DNA of 64,000 nucleotides from Hippasteria phrygiana (lineage: Eukaryota; Echinodermata; Asteroidea; Valvatida; Goniasteridae). Below the pieces are notes generated by a model. It worked only from the letters and a program-made list of their open reading frames with translations. It made no database searches and was not told the DNA's origin. The position numbers and the translations under genes were made by a program. The stretch lies in the NCBI GenBank assembly GCA_037893225.1, contig JAZGUH010001198.1, positions 1 through 64,000 of the forward strand. The letters run 5' to 3'. This document shows, in pieces, positions 10,357 through 23,300 of this stretch. Within the stretch, counting starts at the first letter, position 1; the number at the start of each line of letters is the position of its first letter.

Positions 10357-11874
10357 CTGAGGAAATGAGAAAAAAAATTAAGTATTATTGTACTTGCGCA
10401 AAGTTTGCCCGTCACGTGTGTGTAACCAGTTTCATAGCATTGCCACAGAGAGTTACTGGATTTGGGTTATTCTTGATTAATATTTATTTCTTGGGGGCTG
10501 ACTGTCGACAGGTGGACTTTTTCAGAAAGAAGTATTTCATGTTCGAGTGCAGGTGTAGATTATCATAGGCCTGAGGACATAGACCAATATAGGACCCCAA
10601 AATATTCCCCCCGGGTTTTTTTTTCTTTTCGTTTTTAAATAATGTCTGAAAATTTTTCAAACGTTCCAAATAAGTTACAGAATTGTCAAAATCGGGTTTT
10701 TTAAGAAATTGATTACCATAAAAGTGTTTCCAAGGGGCCAACCCATAGGCACTTCATTTTCTGAGTAATGTTGATCCTGAAATTATCTGTGCTGCCCAAG
10801 CATTCCTTTAGCCTGCGTTGCCGTGCCGTTTAGTTGCTTCCAAGTCGCTTGAAAAAGTCTCCTCGTGTGACAAGGCCTTAACACGCACCAAAATGCACGT
10901 GGATTTGACATTTTTGAAATGCGCTGGACTTAGTTGCACTGAATGCCATATCCCATGATGCCTTGCTCCCAGGAATCCAAACTCGTCATTTGTTAAGTGT
11001 GCGCATGTTTTTTTTCTATGCCATGCCTTGAATATGAAGGGGATTAGGGCAGGCTAACAGACTTTGTGGAGGTGCAAAGGATCTTTATTTAAACCCTTAG
11101 ATTTTGTTACAAACTTTCTTAAATCTACTCAAATCCAATACTGTGCAGTTTTAGAGCTATATTAAATAACTAGAGCGTGAACTCTTTGTGTAAATCCCCC
11201 CCTCCCTGGAATATCAACACCAATTCCTAACAAAAGGACTTATCTTGGGCCTAAAGTTATGCTAAATAATTGTTTTCAGAGCATGGCCTAGTTTTATAGG
11301 GTTGCTAAACGGTAAGCGGAGAAGTTGTGCCAAGCAAACCCTATGAAATTGTGCTCAGGAGAGCAGCCATGAGAATGTGAGCGGCCATTGTGGGATTGGA
11401 GGGTCTCAAAAACCACACTGTTTTGTAATGCATCTTTTGGGAACATTGTTTCAATTGATAATGTGCCATGTTCCCAGCATGTCCTGAAATGGAACAGGCC
11501 GTTCGCAAGCAGGCATGTATATGTGCGTAGAACAACATATACCCAGCGCGATATGGGGCAGAGGGGTACCCCCCTTTTTGTCCCTATACCCTATACACTC
11601 TCCAGACTATTGTTACCTAACACATCCCCCCCCTAGACTTCTGAAAAGAATTCCTGAGATTCCGGGAACACAATGACCAACACAAAAGAGGGGGGGGGGG
11701 GGGGGTTCGCTCTGCCCCATATCGTGCATCATATGGAACATTATCAAACGGGATCGCTTGGTGCCAGGCACATAGTGATAAGCACAAACATTTGCTGAGC
11801 ACCAAAAGTGTCGCAGTAAAAACATACCCAGCCAACTGTGTTTCAGCTCCGCGAAATTACCACCCACGTTCTGT

Positions 11875-12000
11875 CATAAAAGTTAGGAATATTCCTATCT
11901 TGGTTTTGGGAAGAAAAATTGTTCCCAAGACTTGGGAACAATTAATTCCTTCCTCCATGATCTTCCCAAGTCTAAGATAGGAATATTCCTAACTTTTATA
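11875..12000. repeat. Inverted repeat / MITE, 126 bp
   Basis: ATAAAAGTTAGGAATATTCC at the left is matched by its reverse complement at the right, and the centre is itself palindromic (GTTCCCAAGACTTGGGAAC). No target duplication is evident. Confidence 0.65.
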
Positions 12001-12701
12001 GCAGTTCCGAGTGGAAACTATATGTACCCGATTGGAACAGATAATTGGGATAGCGTTCTGAGCATTCCAGCTTTTAAGATGCTTCAACCATGGAGGAAGA
12101 ACAACAGACAACATAGTATGATTTATCTAGTTTTGTTTCAGAATAATTTTTTAAAGGTTACAGGGATGCCCTTGATTTGTACACACAATGGTGTTCTATG
12201 GCTTGCAGAAACGAAACAAAATTACCATGGACATTTCAGTAACTACCGGGGTAATCAAAATTTAAGAAAAAGAAGAGAAAGGGTCAGCCATTAAAATTGA
12301 AATAAATGAAATTTATCAAAACAAAATTCTCGTGTAAAGGACTATCGGATGTGCCAAGTGGTGACTTCTTTTCATTTTGCTGAAATCGAATATAATGAGC
12401 AGTCTTCAGTCTGTGGCGGAATAAATCCAAATGTTTGTGTGTTTGTCCGTTTCTGTTTGGGGAGGCCACCTTACGGGGAAGACGGGGTCTTGCCAAGTGA
12501 ACTTATAGAAGTTTCACACAAGCTATTGTAGTTGAGACACCGGAACCACCGTGATATAATACTGAGTGCATATAAACTCCGTTCAGCAAGAAGTCGTGCA
12601 ATCCCCGCTGTGCTAGTGTTGCCCCATCCCCAGTGAAGTAACCAAATCCCAGCCTGGGGGCTCCATTCTGCACAGCATATGATTTTTTGCCCACCTTATT
12701 T

Positions 12702-12896
12702 GAAAATAGTTTCATATCCGGACATCACTTATTTTCCCTTAATATGACTTAAAACTACCAAAAAGTGTCAATCTGATGAAGAAACACGAATTTAGGAGGG
12801 CAAAATTATTCTTTGAAAATACTTTGACTTTTTCTGTCATGGCCCATAGACTTTGTGCACGAGGTATAAGTGATGTCCGGATATGGAACTCTTTCC
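12702..12896. mobile_element. hAT-type MITE, copy 1
   Basis: Ends contain TTTCATATCCGGACATCACT and its inverted partner ATGTCCGGATATGGAACTC. It is flanked by a perfect 8-bp duplication CCTTATTT (12694-12701, 12897-12904), the hAT target length. It is collinear with copy 2 at 30677-30880, including the interior ACACGAATTTAGGAG and TTTGACTTTTTCTGTCATGG. Confidence 0.85.
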
Positions 12897-14298
12897 CCTT
12901 ATTTTAAGGCATGAAAACTGTTCTGGGATGGGGCAGTCCTACGAGAGGTTGCTGGATATTGTTGTTTATGGGATCGTAAGCACCCAATTTTTGTAGACAC
13001 CATTTTTCCCTTACCTACCCCCCCCCCCCCCCCCCCTTGTCCCCTTTCCCACTTCTTTTTCATAAACCCACATTTTTGTTGTTGCTGTTTTTTGTTGTTT
13101 AGCAGGACCCCTTGTGCATCAGTTATTTTCCTTATTAAAAAATATGGTGAATCTTAACCTTTTCCCCTTTTAAAGATGATATGTCCATGCAGAAGGACTC
13201 CATGGTCCATGCTTTTGCTTTTGGGGCGTGGGCACCTCAAAAATAAATATTCAAATGAATTGTTAATTTGTTACCATTAGATCAGTTTTGGGCTTTTTTA
13301 AGGGTGACATTCCACACAAAGAAATGATTGAAGATCAGTAACACAGTTAATAAGTCTCGATTTTGGCAATGAGCAGGACCCTCCTTGGTATTCTTACAGT
13401 ATGAGATAATCCACGCGCGTAAAGTTAAGATCAAATAGACTGCAGAGTAGTAAGTGTTTATCGTTTAAAAAACAGCTTTCCTCCATTGTTCTTTTGTGAA
13501 ATTTTCAGACAGAGCACGGACATAACAGCTTTATTAGGCGCGGGGGATACATCCCTCAAAATGCGAATGACGCACATCCTGATCCCTCCATTTAGTGAAA
13601 TAATCTACCTTCCAGTTCTCACGGCTGTACAAGAGACTAACACAGAGGGTCGAGTCAAGTTCTCCTCAGTTGCGTAAGAAAATAGTTCCAATGTGCAAAA
13701 TTGATATTGGGATTGTTGATGGAGCTGATCTTTTCCTCGAAAGCCATTTTGTTGTGTTAAGATAAAATTTATGCACAACAGGCGGGAGGTAAATAACAAG
13801 AAATCACAAAATTTGTTGAAATGTGTTGACATTTCCCTGCAAGCAGCTTCCTGATTGATTTTGGTGTTAGATTGTAAAATGCACGCGCACCCAATTATAG
13901 GTCACCCTTCCAAAAGAGATGAATATGCGCAAGCGCCACGCGTTTCACACTTGAATTTTCGTCAGCAGTCATTGTGTAATGTTCACGAGATAAGTTCTCT
14001 TTCAGCCTTAAATAACCACAAATGATTATCATTCCATTTCTGAAGCAGGAAGCTCGTGTCTCTTGTCGTTGTTCACAATTCTGCAGTGCTTGAAATGAGA
14101 CTAGCCTGTTGATAGCGCGGTTGAATAGACGGAGCGCATCCTGGGCCCCATTTTGATAGTGGAACATTTCATCATGGGACACCGAAGATAACCGGAACTA
14201 GGTTCATCGTTGGCGGGTCACCGGGTGTGGTTTATCGATTCTCGATCTCGTTGCTGCTTTCAAATTTGCTGAAAACTCTCCAAATCTGACGGTTTTAT

Positions 14299-14306
14299 TG
14301 ACGTCA
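14299..14306. promoter_or_regulatory. CRE palindrome TGACGTCA just upstream of the 14-3-3 start
   Basis: A perfect TGACGTCA, the CREB/ATF consensus, ends 17 bp before the ATG of 14-3-3 gene 1. It may lie in the 5' UTR or at the core promoter. The same octamer recurs in repeats at 16.5 and 37-38.5 kb, so its presence alone is weak evidence of function. Confidence 0.35.
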
Positions 14307-14323
14307 ATCGTTTCGTACTAGTC

Positions 14324-14393
14324 ATGGAGGATACCGAGAGAGAGAACTTTGTGTACATTGCCAAGCTAGCGGAGCAAGCCGAGAGATATGACG
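14324..14393 (+). CDS. YWHAE: 14-3-3 gene 1, exon 1
   Basis: ATG at 14324 in context gtcATGG; donor gtaaggtc after the first base of codon 24. It encodes METERE-type acidic N terminus ([18 protein letters not shown]...) and stops right after ERYD, the same split point as exon 1 of the downstream paralogue. Confidence 0.93.
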
Positions 14394-17300
14394 GTAAGGT
14401 CGTGGATGGAGAGAGGGATGGTTTTTTTGGCATTCAGCTCGCACAGGTCTGCATTTGCATTGGGGCTGTCAGTGTCAGCATGTCACGCATGTTTCGTGTC
14501 GTCGTCAGCGTCGTTCATGCTGGGTCAAAGACAAAAGTATCTCAACCTCATTCATTGACATTCAGATTTGCCTCATCATATATAGGCTTGGCAACATGCG
14601 GCAAATTATTATTTCTTTTATGAGATCCGTGTGTGTTAAGTTTCTGGTTTTTTTTGCTTGCACATGACATGTTGCACGTATGTCAACCATGTCAACTGTA
14701 TGTGGTCATTGTTTTGTTGTCAGTTTGTTGCGTGACCTAGTCGCTGGATCCTTTTTGTCGCCACTCGTACGTATGTACATATACGAGTGGCGACAAAAAG
14801 GACCCGCCGACTAGGTCACATACGTTAGATTTGTAATTCTAACGTTACAAATTTTGTTGGGCATTTCAGTTTAGTGTGTTTGCTGTAATGTTGCAGTGAA
14901 TAGTTGATCAAATTCTATCCAGTGATTGCCAGTTCGGATGTCGTCAGACAAACTTGACAATGAGATAACTTGACCATGTGAGACAACTTGACCATTTTCC
15001 CAGTTGCCGTTGTCGTTGAAGTTGACTTTAATTGTGGAGACAACTTGACTGTATGTCTGTGCGGCCTTTTCATGTGCGTACCTGGGGATGTACGCAACGT
15101 GGTGACATTACATGTATGGGAGTAATTAATTGCAGAATACCCCGCCACCCGAAAGTACCCCCTAAAAATCGCGGATACGCGGATACGGGGTGGGATGGAG
15201 TCTGGCCGGGCTAGAGAGGGCGCCATTATCCCTTAAAAAAAATAATCCTCCACCGCGTGTACGTAGTACATGTATTAACTTATGTGTACGTACTTTGGTG
15301 ATACTGATAGTTTACTAGGGGTGTGCATCGGAACCGGGTACCCGAGTGCCCGACCGTTCATGTCAGGAACCGGTTCCAGATTATGGAATCGAGTATCCGT
15401 ACAACTTTACATTATCGCATAGTAACTTCCCAGAAAATGAAAAAGGAAAGGTTTCGAATGTTATTTGTCAGGAATTTTCAAAATTAAAACCCGACTACAT
15501 GGGAAACAGCACATATTTCATGTTTATGACCGTGACGTGACACGAAAATTGACAATAAAGGGAATTTGCTGGTTGTGGTTTTTGTAGTCTGGGTATGGAT
15601 AAAGAGCCTCGACCAGACATAATAGCATGCCTCATTCCACAATAAATACATGTACAACTGTGTAAAGCATCTGTCTTTTGTGATATGCCGGCGCATGCAC
15701 GTACTGGAACATGTAATGGCGGAGAAGTGATCATGTTTACTGGACAGGCATGAGATTTTTCAGACTTTTGTCTGAAATCAGACTTTTGAATCTCAGAGAA
15801 AGACATTATTGCAACTTCCGGGATTGGAAGTTTTGGGTTGGGTTTCTTTAACGGGTACCCGGGTACCCGTAGTTTTTCAATCGGGTACCCGGTTCTTTAA
15901 CTACCCGTAAATGCACACCCCTATAGTTCACTGAGGGCAATCAACCGTATCCGCATATCCGGATACGGGGTGGGATAGAGTGGCGGGGTATTCTGCAATT
16001 GTGCCGGTTCAGTAACAATGGACGACTTGTCTCAACGCACGACTTGTCTCAACAGATGATTTGTCAAATGTTCCAGTCGAATGCAGATGGTCGAGCTGTC
16101 GAGTTCGTCAACGGTCAAATCGACTAAACACCAATTTTAAAACATCGGTGTAGGACTAGAAATAGGCATGATAGGATGTCAGACAACTCGACCATTGACC
16201 AACTCGATTGAAGATGACTTGACCTTTGGGACAACTTGACAGTTCATTTTAGACAAGTTGATTTTGAGACGGACCAGACAGACAACTCGACTGTGGCTGT
16301 TGGACAACCCTGCTTAATCCAACAGAGTCCATCGGTGATTCATATGGGTTTCCTGCTCAATCAAACGCAGTCCAACACGTCATAAAAACGGCTTGCCTAC
16401 TACCAACCGTGGCATATTTTTCCATTGTCTGCTGAATCCAATAGGACTGTAACACTACATGTATAAGTTAGCTGCTCAATAGAGTACCGAAGTCTGACGT
16501 CAGTTGCCGCGGCAACTGGTTCCAAACACATGCAGTTTAGAATGTATTCTGGTTCCAAACATTGCATTGATTGACGTCATCACTTCGGTACTCTATCCAA
16601 CAGGGTCCAACTGTGTCTTATTTTTCTGTTGCCTGCTGAATCCAACAGGATCGTAACATTATGAGTTAGCTGCTCAATCCAACAGGTTACAACAGGAGTA
16701 TCAAATTGTAGAATCCTGTTGGATTCAGCAGGGTTAGGGTTATGCAATGTTTTCAAGGAGGCTCGTTGCTGGGTGAAAGAAGGTGACTTGTTGGTAATGG
16801 GGGCAGTTGCACATGTCATGAGGTAACCGAATGAACCTACATGTAGCCTGGTCCAACTCCCCGCCTCCTGCGCCGCTGGTCCAGCCCACCACACATGCAG
16901 GTTGTCTCAGTGTGCAACTTGTCAAATCATCAAACCGTCAAACTCATTGGCTGAACTACATGTGTATATTTCACATCAGTCACCAGACCACCCATGTGCG
17001 TTTTCCTATACTTACATGTATGAGGACCATGAATGGATTCAATGGAAGCCTTCTTTTTCCGAACAGCTCCCATAAGATTTGTACACGAAATTCTCCAGAG
17101 GACTCGGCCCAAGTTCTCGGTGTCATTGTTATCCCTAATCCCCCATTGTCCCAAGTCCTCTCTCGTATCTATAGCCTAACCCACTCACTACCCCCTGTAG
17201 CCTCTGTGCGTGTGTAGCCACTTCTGGGGAGTCACCTGGACAGTGACTTCATGACGCATCGCATGCGAATGCCCCGCACATCAACACGCTATCTGGAAAT

Positions 17301-20300
17301 TGTACTACTCCACAACTTACAGTACCCCTCATGTGCATGCAAATACTGCCTGAACATTGAAGGCAAGCAGAAAATCAACGATTTCCATGTTGAACCCTTG
17401 TAACAAATATGTTGCTATTTTGGCTGTGTACTTTAGGTGGAATTGGGAACCAATCAAAATGTAAGAATAGTTCACTTCCTTGTATGACCCCTTACCTTCC
17501 CAAATCGACAAAAATTGATATCTTTTTAAAATCCCACTTTTCTCGGTGACAAGTTCCTGGGCCTTTTCTCCATGTTGCCGTTGTGCCCTCCACACATGCA
17601 CGCCACACAGCTACTCTTGCAAATGTACATGTATGTTTCAGTCAAACAATTTTTTGAACATCAAACTTTGGTTTTCATGTCGCGCCACTGCACATATCAG
17701 ATGACGTGAAATGAAAACATTGCAACACGTATGTTAAACGAAAATCCACCCCAGAACTTCGCACTGTACGTGTAATCGTAAAGACTAATGGGAGGCAAAT
17801 CCAATGTGTCTTTATACATACAATGTAGTGCAGTGCATTCGTGATTTTCTACACCTGCAGCGCATACATTTATGCTATGTTCAGACAGCGTTTTAGCTAA
17901 AACGGAAACAGTTAAAACATTCGCTCACCACGGGTGGCCAGGACTAAAATTAAAACGTAACGAGCATTCAGACAGTGTTTTAAGTATAGCGAATTCAACT
18001 CAAAGTGGTTTAGCTCGTTCTGGGGTCACCTAGAACTTCCGCTTACATTACATAAAGCACTCGCTAGTTTGTGTGTACAGGTTCTGTATATATACATGTA
18101 TCTCCAAGGACAAGAGGACAAAGGAAATACAAAGAAACCTTTCAGTCCTCGCACGTCAAGTCTTTTGTTGAAATCGGTCCTCGCACGTAGAAGTACGTGC
18201 TTATTCTATGGGGTTGGGTTATATTAAAGGAACAATAGGAAACACAAAGCATTGTCCTCGCACGTATTGGTAAAGTATAGGCCTTTTCACACTAGACAAA
18301 ATCTCGGGGGAGGCGCGGGGGTGAGAATGTGCGACTTTTCACACTAGCCATTTTCGCCCCGGGGCCACCCCCGAGATTGGTCTCGCCCCGGGGCGAACTC
18401 ACCCCTGCTCCGGGCCAGGGGTGAGATTTTTCAACCCGGGGCGAGACCGATCTCGGGGGTGGCCCCGGGGCGAAATGGCTAGTGTGAAACGTCGCCCCGC
18501 GTGCGGGGTTTCGTACAACTTGGGTAGAGAGACAGGTGGCCCGACAAAAGAATTCCAAAGGTCATGTCAAAGCGCGCTATTGATAATTGTATACAGTTTG
18601 GCCGAAAGCGCAGTGCCATTATTCTGAATTACAATATGTTGGTCATTGTGTTCCCGGAATCTCAACAATTATTTTCAGCAAGGAGGAAGTTAGGAATTTA
18701 CGATGAAATACAAACTACTTGTAGTGTGAAACACTTATGCCCAACCCTGGGACAAGCTCGCTCCGGGGTCGGCTGAGGTAGGTTTGCGCGAAACGAGTGT
18801 GAAACGACGCAGGGTTGAACTCGGGGGTGAAAATGCCGGGGCGGCCCTGGGGCCGCCCCGGGGCGAGTTCGCCCCGGGGTTCGGCGCTCTAGTGTGAAAA
18901 GGCCTTATGACTGTGTGTACATCATAGAATTCTGTGTACAGGTACATGGTATACACAGAATGTGAGAGGATCTTCGAGGGCTCCTTGGCCCACACCGCTA
19001 TGGGGGCCTAATTTATTTCGTTGGCCCCATGCAGTCTAGATCCTTTCTCAGTCTCTGATGATTTTGAAGCCTTGGCCATGATGGTGAACAGTTTCGAAAT
19101 ACTTTCAACAACTGTTTTGTGTTTCGTATTAGTGATCGATGAAAAATATCGGAACAATCGAATGTAAGGGTAAACCAAGAGCAGAAAGATGCAGGTAAAG
19201 GTTATTGAAAATGGCGGTTGAGGGCCCACGCTACATTGGCATGCTACGCTGTATAGGACGGGACGCTGGACATGGACAACCGCTGCGCGATTGTTTACAA
19301 CAAAAGGCACGCCACAAGGATTACGTAACACCGGGTCAACTCCGCTAGCTAAAACAGGAAGCGTGTTACTGTTAGCAAAAACCGTTCAGACATCGTACTA
19401 GAAGATAACAATTCTGGTTTAGCCTTGTTACTCCCACTGGAAATGCGTCAAATTGTACATGTAGTTAGTCGTTAACAGATGGAGTATCGATGTTAAATAT
19501 ACGAACCCAGCACTGCTCTATACTAGCTGTGTGTACGTGTACCCTACGGTCAATCGGCCGGCGCCGTGTACATGTACTGTACGTTTGTGTGTTTACGGTC
19601 GCCATTTTGTAATCTTTGTTCCGTCTTTGTCACACATGTATGCATTGACGCGTCGTCGACCATCAAAATGGCATACAGTCATACTACTTCCAGAACTGTA
19701 AGGTTTTTACAAACCTTACAGAAAGACACATTGAACCTGCTGTGGACGATTTTCTTCCATAGTTTTGACCCTCAATAACTTTCTAGTCACGAAATTTTGT
19801 GCCCCAAGATTTCACATGCCTTCACTTGATATGGCCATGTACACATAGGCTAGGTTCACTTCCTTGAAATGTAACCCAAAAAGTTAAATTTTACGGAAAT
19901 TTTGCTTACCAAGACCACATCAATCGCCAATCCGCAGTTTCGCATCCGTTTTTGTCGACTGAGGGCGCCCCAATGCTCTTGACCAACCACAGCGCGGCTT
20001 TCATATCAACGCGTGAGGCAAAAAACACACAAAATTGATGCATTGTTTTCGCAGGAAACAGTCGTCCAAAAAAACTAAAAGAGGCGTTTCCGCATGCCTC
20101 GCGGCGCAGTAACGCGGCTGCTAGCATGCCGTACGAATCTGAAACAAATATTTACGACTGTTTCCTGCGAAAACAATGCATCAATTTTGTGTGTTTTTTG
20201 CCTCACGCGTTGATATGAAAGCCGCGCTGTGGTTGGTCAAGAGCATTGGGGCGCCCTCAGTCGACAAAAACGGATGCGAAACTGCGGATTGGCGATTGAT

Positions 20301-23300
20301 GTGGTCTTGGTAAGCAAAATTTCCGTAAAATTTAACTTTTTGGGTTACATTTCAAGGAAGTGAACCTAGCCTATGTGTACATGGCCATATCAAGTGAAGG
20401 CATGTGAAATCTTGGGGCACAAAATTTCGTGACTAGAAAGTTATTGAGGGTCAAAACTATGGAAGAAAATCGTCCACAGCAGGTTCAATGTGTCTTTCTG
20501 TAAGGTTTGTAAAAACCTTACAGTTCTGGAAGTACAGTCATACAATGTGGATAGGGGAGGAGATGTGACAGTAGATGCTGGATCAAAGAATCCTTGGAGA
20601 TTTTCATGGCTGGAAATTGAAGTAGCCCGAGATTCAACTAAGGGGAAACCAATATATTACGATTACCCCGACTTGCTTGTCAAAATTGACAAACCTAGAT
20701 ATACTGTAAGTAGGGCTAGTGAACTTTTTTTGTGAAGGTTTTATTTGTTTAAGAGATTGTTTTCATTGTAAAGCCCACCAAAAAAGAAAACAAATGATGG
20801 TAAAATGGCCCCAATTGACCAGTGCAATCCAAAGTTATGGCCAAATATATGTTGCTCAAAATGACATTATTTTGTATAGGAAATGTGTACGAAAATGTTC
20901 AATTTTTTTGAAACTGAATAGAAAGGCATATTTAAATATCTGTCAAAGTGTAAATAAACGCTTTAGTAACCTTTAACTTGTTTTTTCCCATTGTTTTCCA
21001 GAAATACTATTGGTTCCAGTTGGTTTTGAGTTGTTAAAAATCATAATGTGCAATAAAATGGATGTCAAAAATGTAATTTTACACCAAAAATGACCAACGG
21101 CAAGGTTGACAAATGACCAACCTAAAAACACTCAAACAAAACGCCCCCATGTAATACAAATAGAATAGTCCATAAAGCTATATGGGTGTGGGAGTGGGTA
21201 TGATCCATTTTTTTACTACAGGGTAGAAAATTAAAATCCCACAATGGGGTAGAAGCTCCTGTTAAATTTAACAGGAAAATTATGGTTAATTTCATCAACA
21301 ATAAACAAAATACATCAGGTATGATCTTGATTTGAAAGGGATTTGGCTGTATTTCGTAACTGGGACAACCGCATGAACTCGATTTTTTTTCGAACGTCAA
21401 CGAGCCAGTCGAGGCACACAAAATTGCATTGCGCAGCAAACCGCAGTGCCGAGCCCCAAAAAACGGCAGTTTATTTCAGCAAAAAGACCCTAACAAATCT
21501 AAATGCATCACCTTTTTACCTGATTCATTAACTTGTGAGACCATTTTCACATGAACAGTAGTATTTTTATGTCTACATTAACGATCAGCTAGTGAACAAT
21601 CACGCTTGACTATCGATCTGTTGACACACGCGCGCGTCAGGCAAAAGGCGCCATGATGAAAATCCACGACACAAATGTGTCTATAACTTTAAAATAAAAT
21701 TATATTTTGACAGTTAAAAAAAAGGAAATTCAAGCCTTGATATTACTAATTAAATTTGTAAAGGTTCCATTATTATTATCAATATATTTCGTAAAGAAAA
21801 AGTATTGGAAAAAAGAAAAAAAGTCGTAACTTTGCAACGCACGGACCGATAATCATGGAACGAGGATGGTTGAATGCACTTTTTTATTAGCTTCCGAGTT
21901 ATGTATGGTTGCTTGACGTCTGCAATGCGATACTATCGTCGAGACCGAGTTAAACAAAGTCACCAGGGGAGAAGATTCTTGCCATCGATCTTGAACGCAG
22001 GACTGCCGTGTCATGCCTCCGCACGCGCATGGGGCCGGGGCCGAGTACGGCCCGGCCGTGAATGTAACATGTGCGCGCCACGTTTGTCGGACTATTTGGA
22101 GATAAAATGAGACTTTTTAAACAGCAAAAACCAGTGCAATTTCAACGTCAATCCCAATCAAAATGGGAAAATATGTAAGTTTATTACATGATTCAACTAT
22201 CAGTTTCCAAATTACGAAGAATATTTTCAAATTTTTACTTTTAAATGAGGAATGAAAAATCCGACTTTTTAAAACTAAAAATCATTGGGCGACGCTGTTA
22301 ACGTCGGGCGTTCATTTTGTACACAAAGTGCAACCAGGTGCAACTACCGTGTGCGCGAGCCCTACTGTAAGCAGTGCATGTGGTGCGATAAGCTTCTAAA
22401 GTATTCAGTCGGAGGACTTAAGGAAATCTACAATTTGTGAGTCCTGCAGTTTTAATAAATTGGATTGAATGTTTCCGTGGATGTCCGATAACTGTGTGTA
22501 AAAAAAATTCAGTTTCCCTGACGGAGGAAAAGGGTTCTTTTACAATAAATTACGTACACTAGACAGACATTGTACATGTACAATGCATGGAATGCACCGC
22601 ACATGTTTTAGCCTTTTTCTCAAGACGAATTTTGCTATACGTTTGCTGTGTGTACGTGCATTGTACACTGGGAACATGTGTAGACGGTGGCATTCAGTTG
22701 GACCAAGGCTACATCAACAATGCAATGCGCATGCGCATGCGCAGGTGTGCTATAGGGGGTGGCCTTATTGCAATTGCCATACCCCTTCGTCTTTTCTCAA
22801 GACGAAGTTCACTTCGCATTAGCTGTGTGTACGTACAGTGTATGGGAATAAGACTGTGGCATTCAGTGCGGTTGTTTGCACTTGACCAAGATTACACCAA
22901 CAATCAGCATGTGTGCTGTAATGAATGGCAACAAAGTCATGTTGGAAATTACTGGAATTTCGGGCAAGGTAAACTTGGCTAATTCACACTTAATATACAC
23001 TTACACAAATCTTAAACGCTGCGAAAAGCTACATAACATATCGAATATTGAATTCCCTGATATTTCGGGTTTTTTTAAGGGGCCGATTGATTTTCGATAT
23101 GAAAAAAGAAGAAATATTGGGAAATATTGTCATATCGAACAGCCTGGTAATAATAGAAAGGTAGTAAAAAAAATAGTAAAAAAATAAAATTAAAAATCCC
23201 GAAAAAAATTTTAGGGTCGGGTAACCTACTAAAAGCCTGCAAAAGTCCTACTTTTATCCTGATTTTTTTCTCCAAAGTCCTACTTTTGCCCTTTAAAAAA

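Larger units (their letters stand above)
8944..14323. other. Intergenic region GGNBP2 to 14-3-3 gene 1
   Basis: Contains the GGNBP2 3' UTR (end not assigned), homopolymer runs (poly(G) 8997-9014; poly(C) about 10313-10355 and 13018-13036), an inverted repeat at 11875-12000 and a hAT-type MITE at 12702-12896. The last few hundred bases should include the 14-3-3 promoter. No other gene is recognised. Confidence 0.6.
14925..16300. repeat. Degenerate GACAACTTGAC repeat array split by nested insertions
   Basis: Irregular copies of GACAACTTGACC / GACAACTCGACC occur at 14950-15055 and again at 16020-16290. The gap is filled by the 15127-16000 inverted-repeat element, which itself carries the hAT-like element. 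Confidence 0.6.

Noticed and set aside
17876..19400. A larger element with GTTCAGACAGCG-like ends around the GC-rich element
   Set aside because: The right counterpart (CCGTTCAGACATCG, inverted) matches only loosely and no target duplication is seen.
19906..20735. Open frames in the 19.7-20.7 kb region
   Set aside because: They mirror each other across the two arms of the foldback element and show no protein family features.
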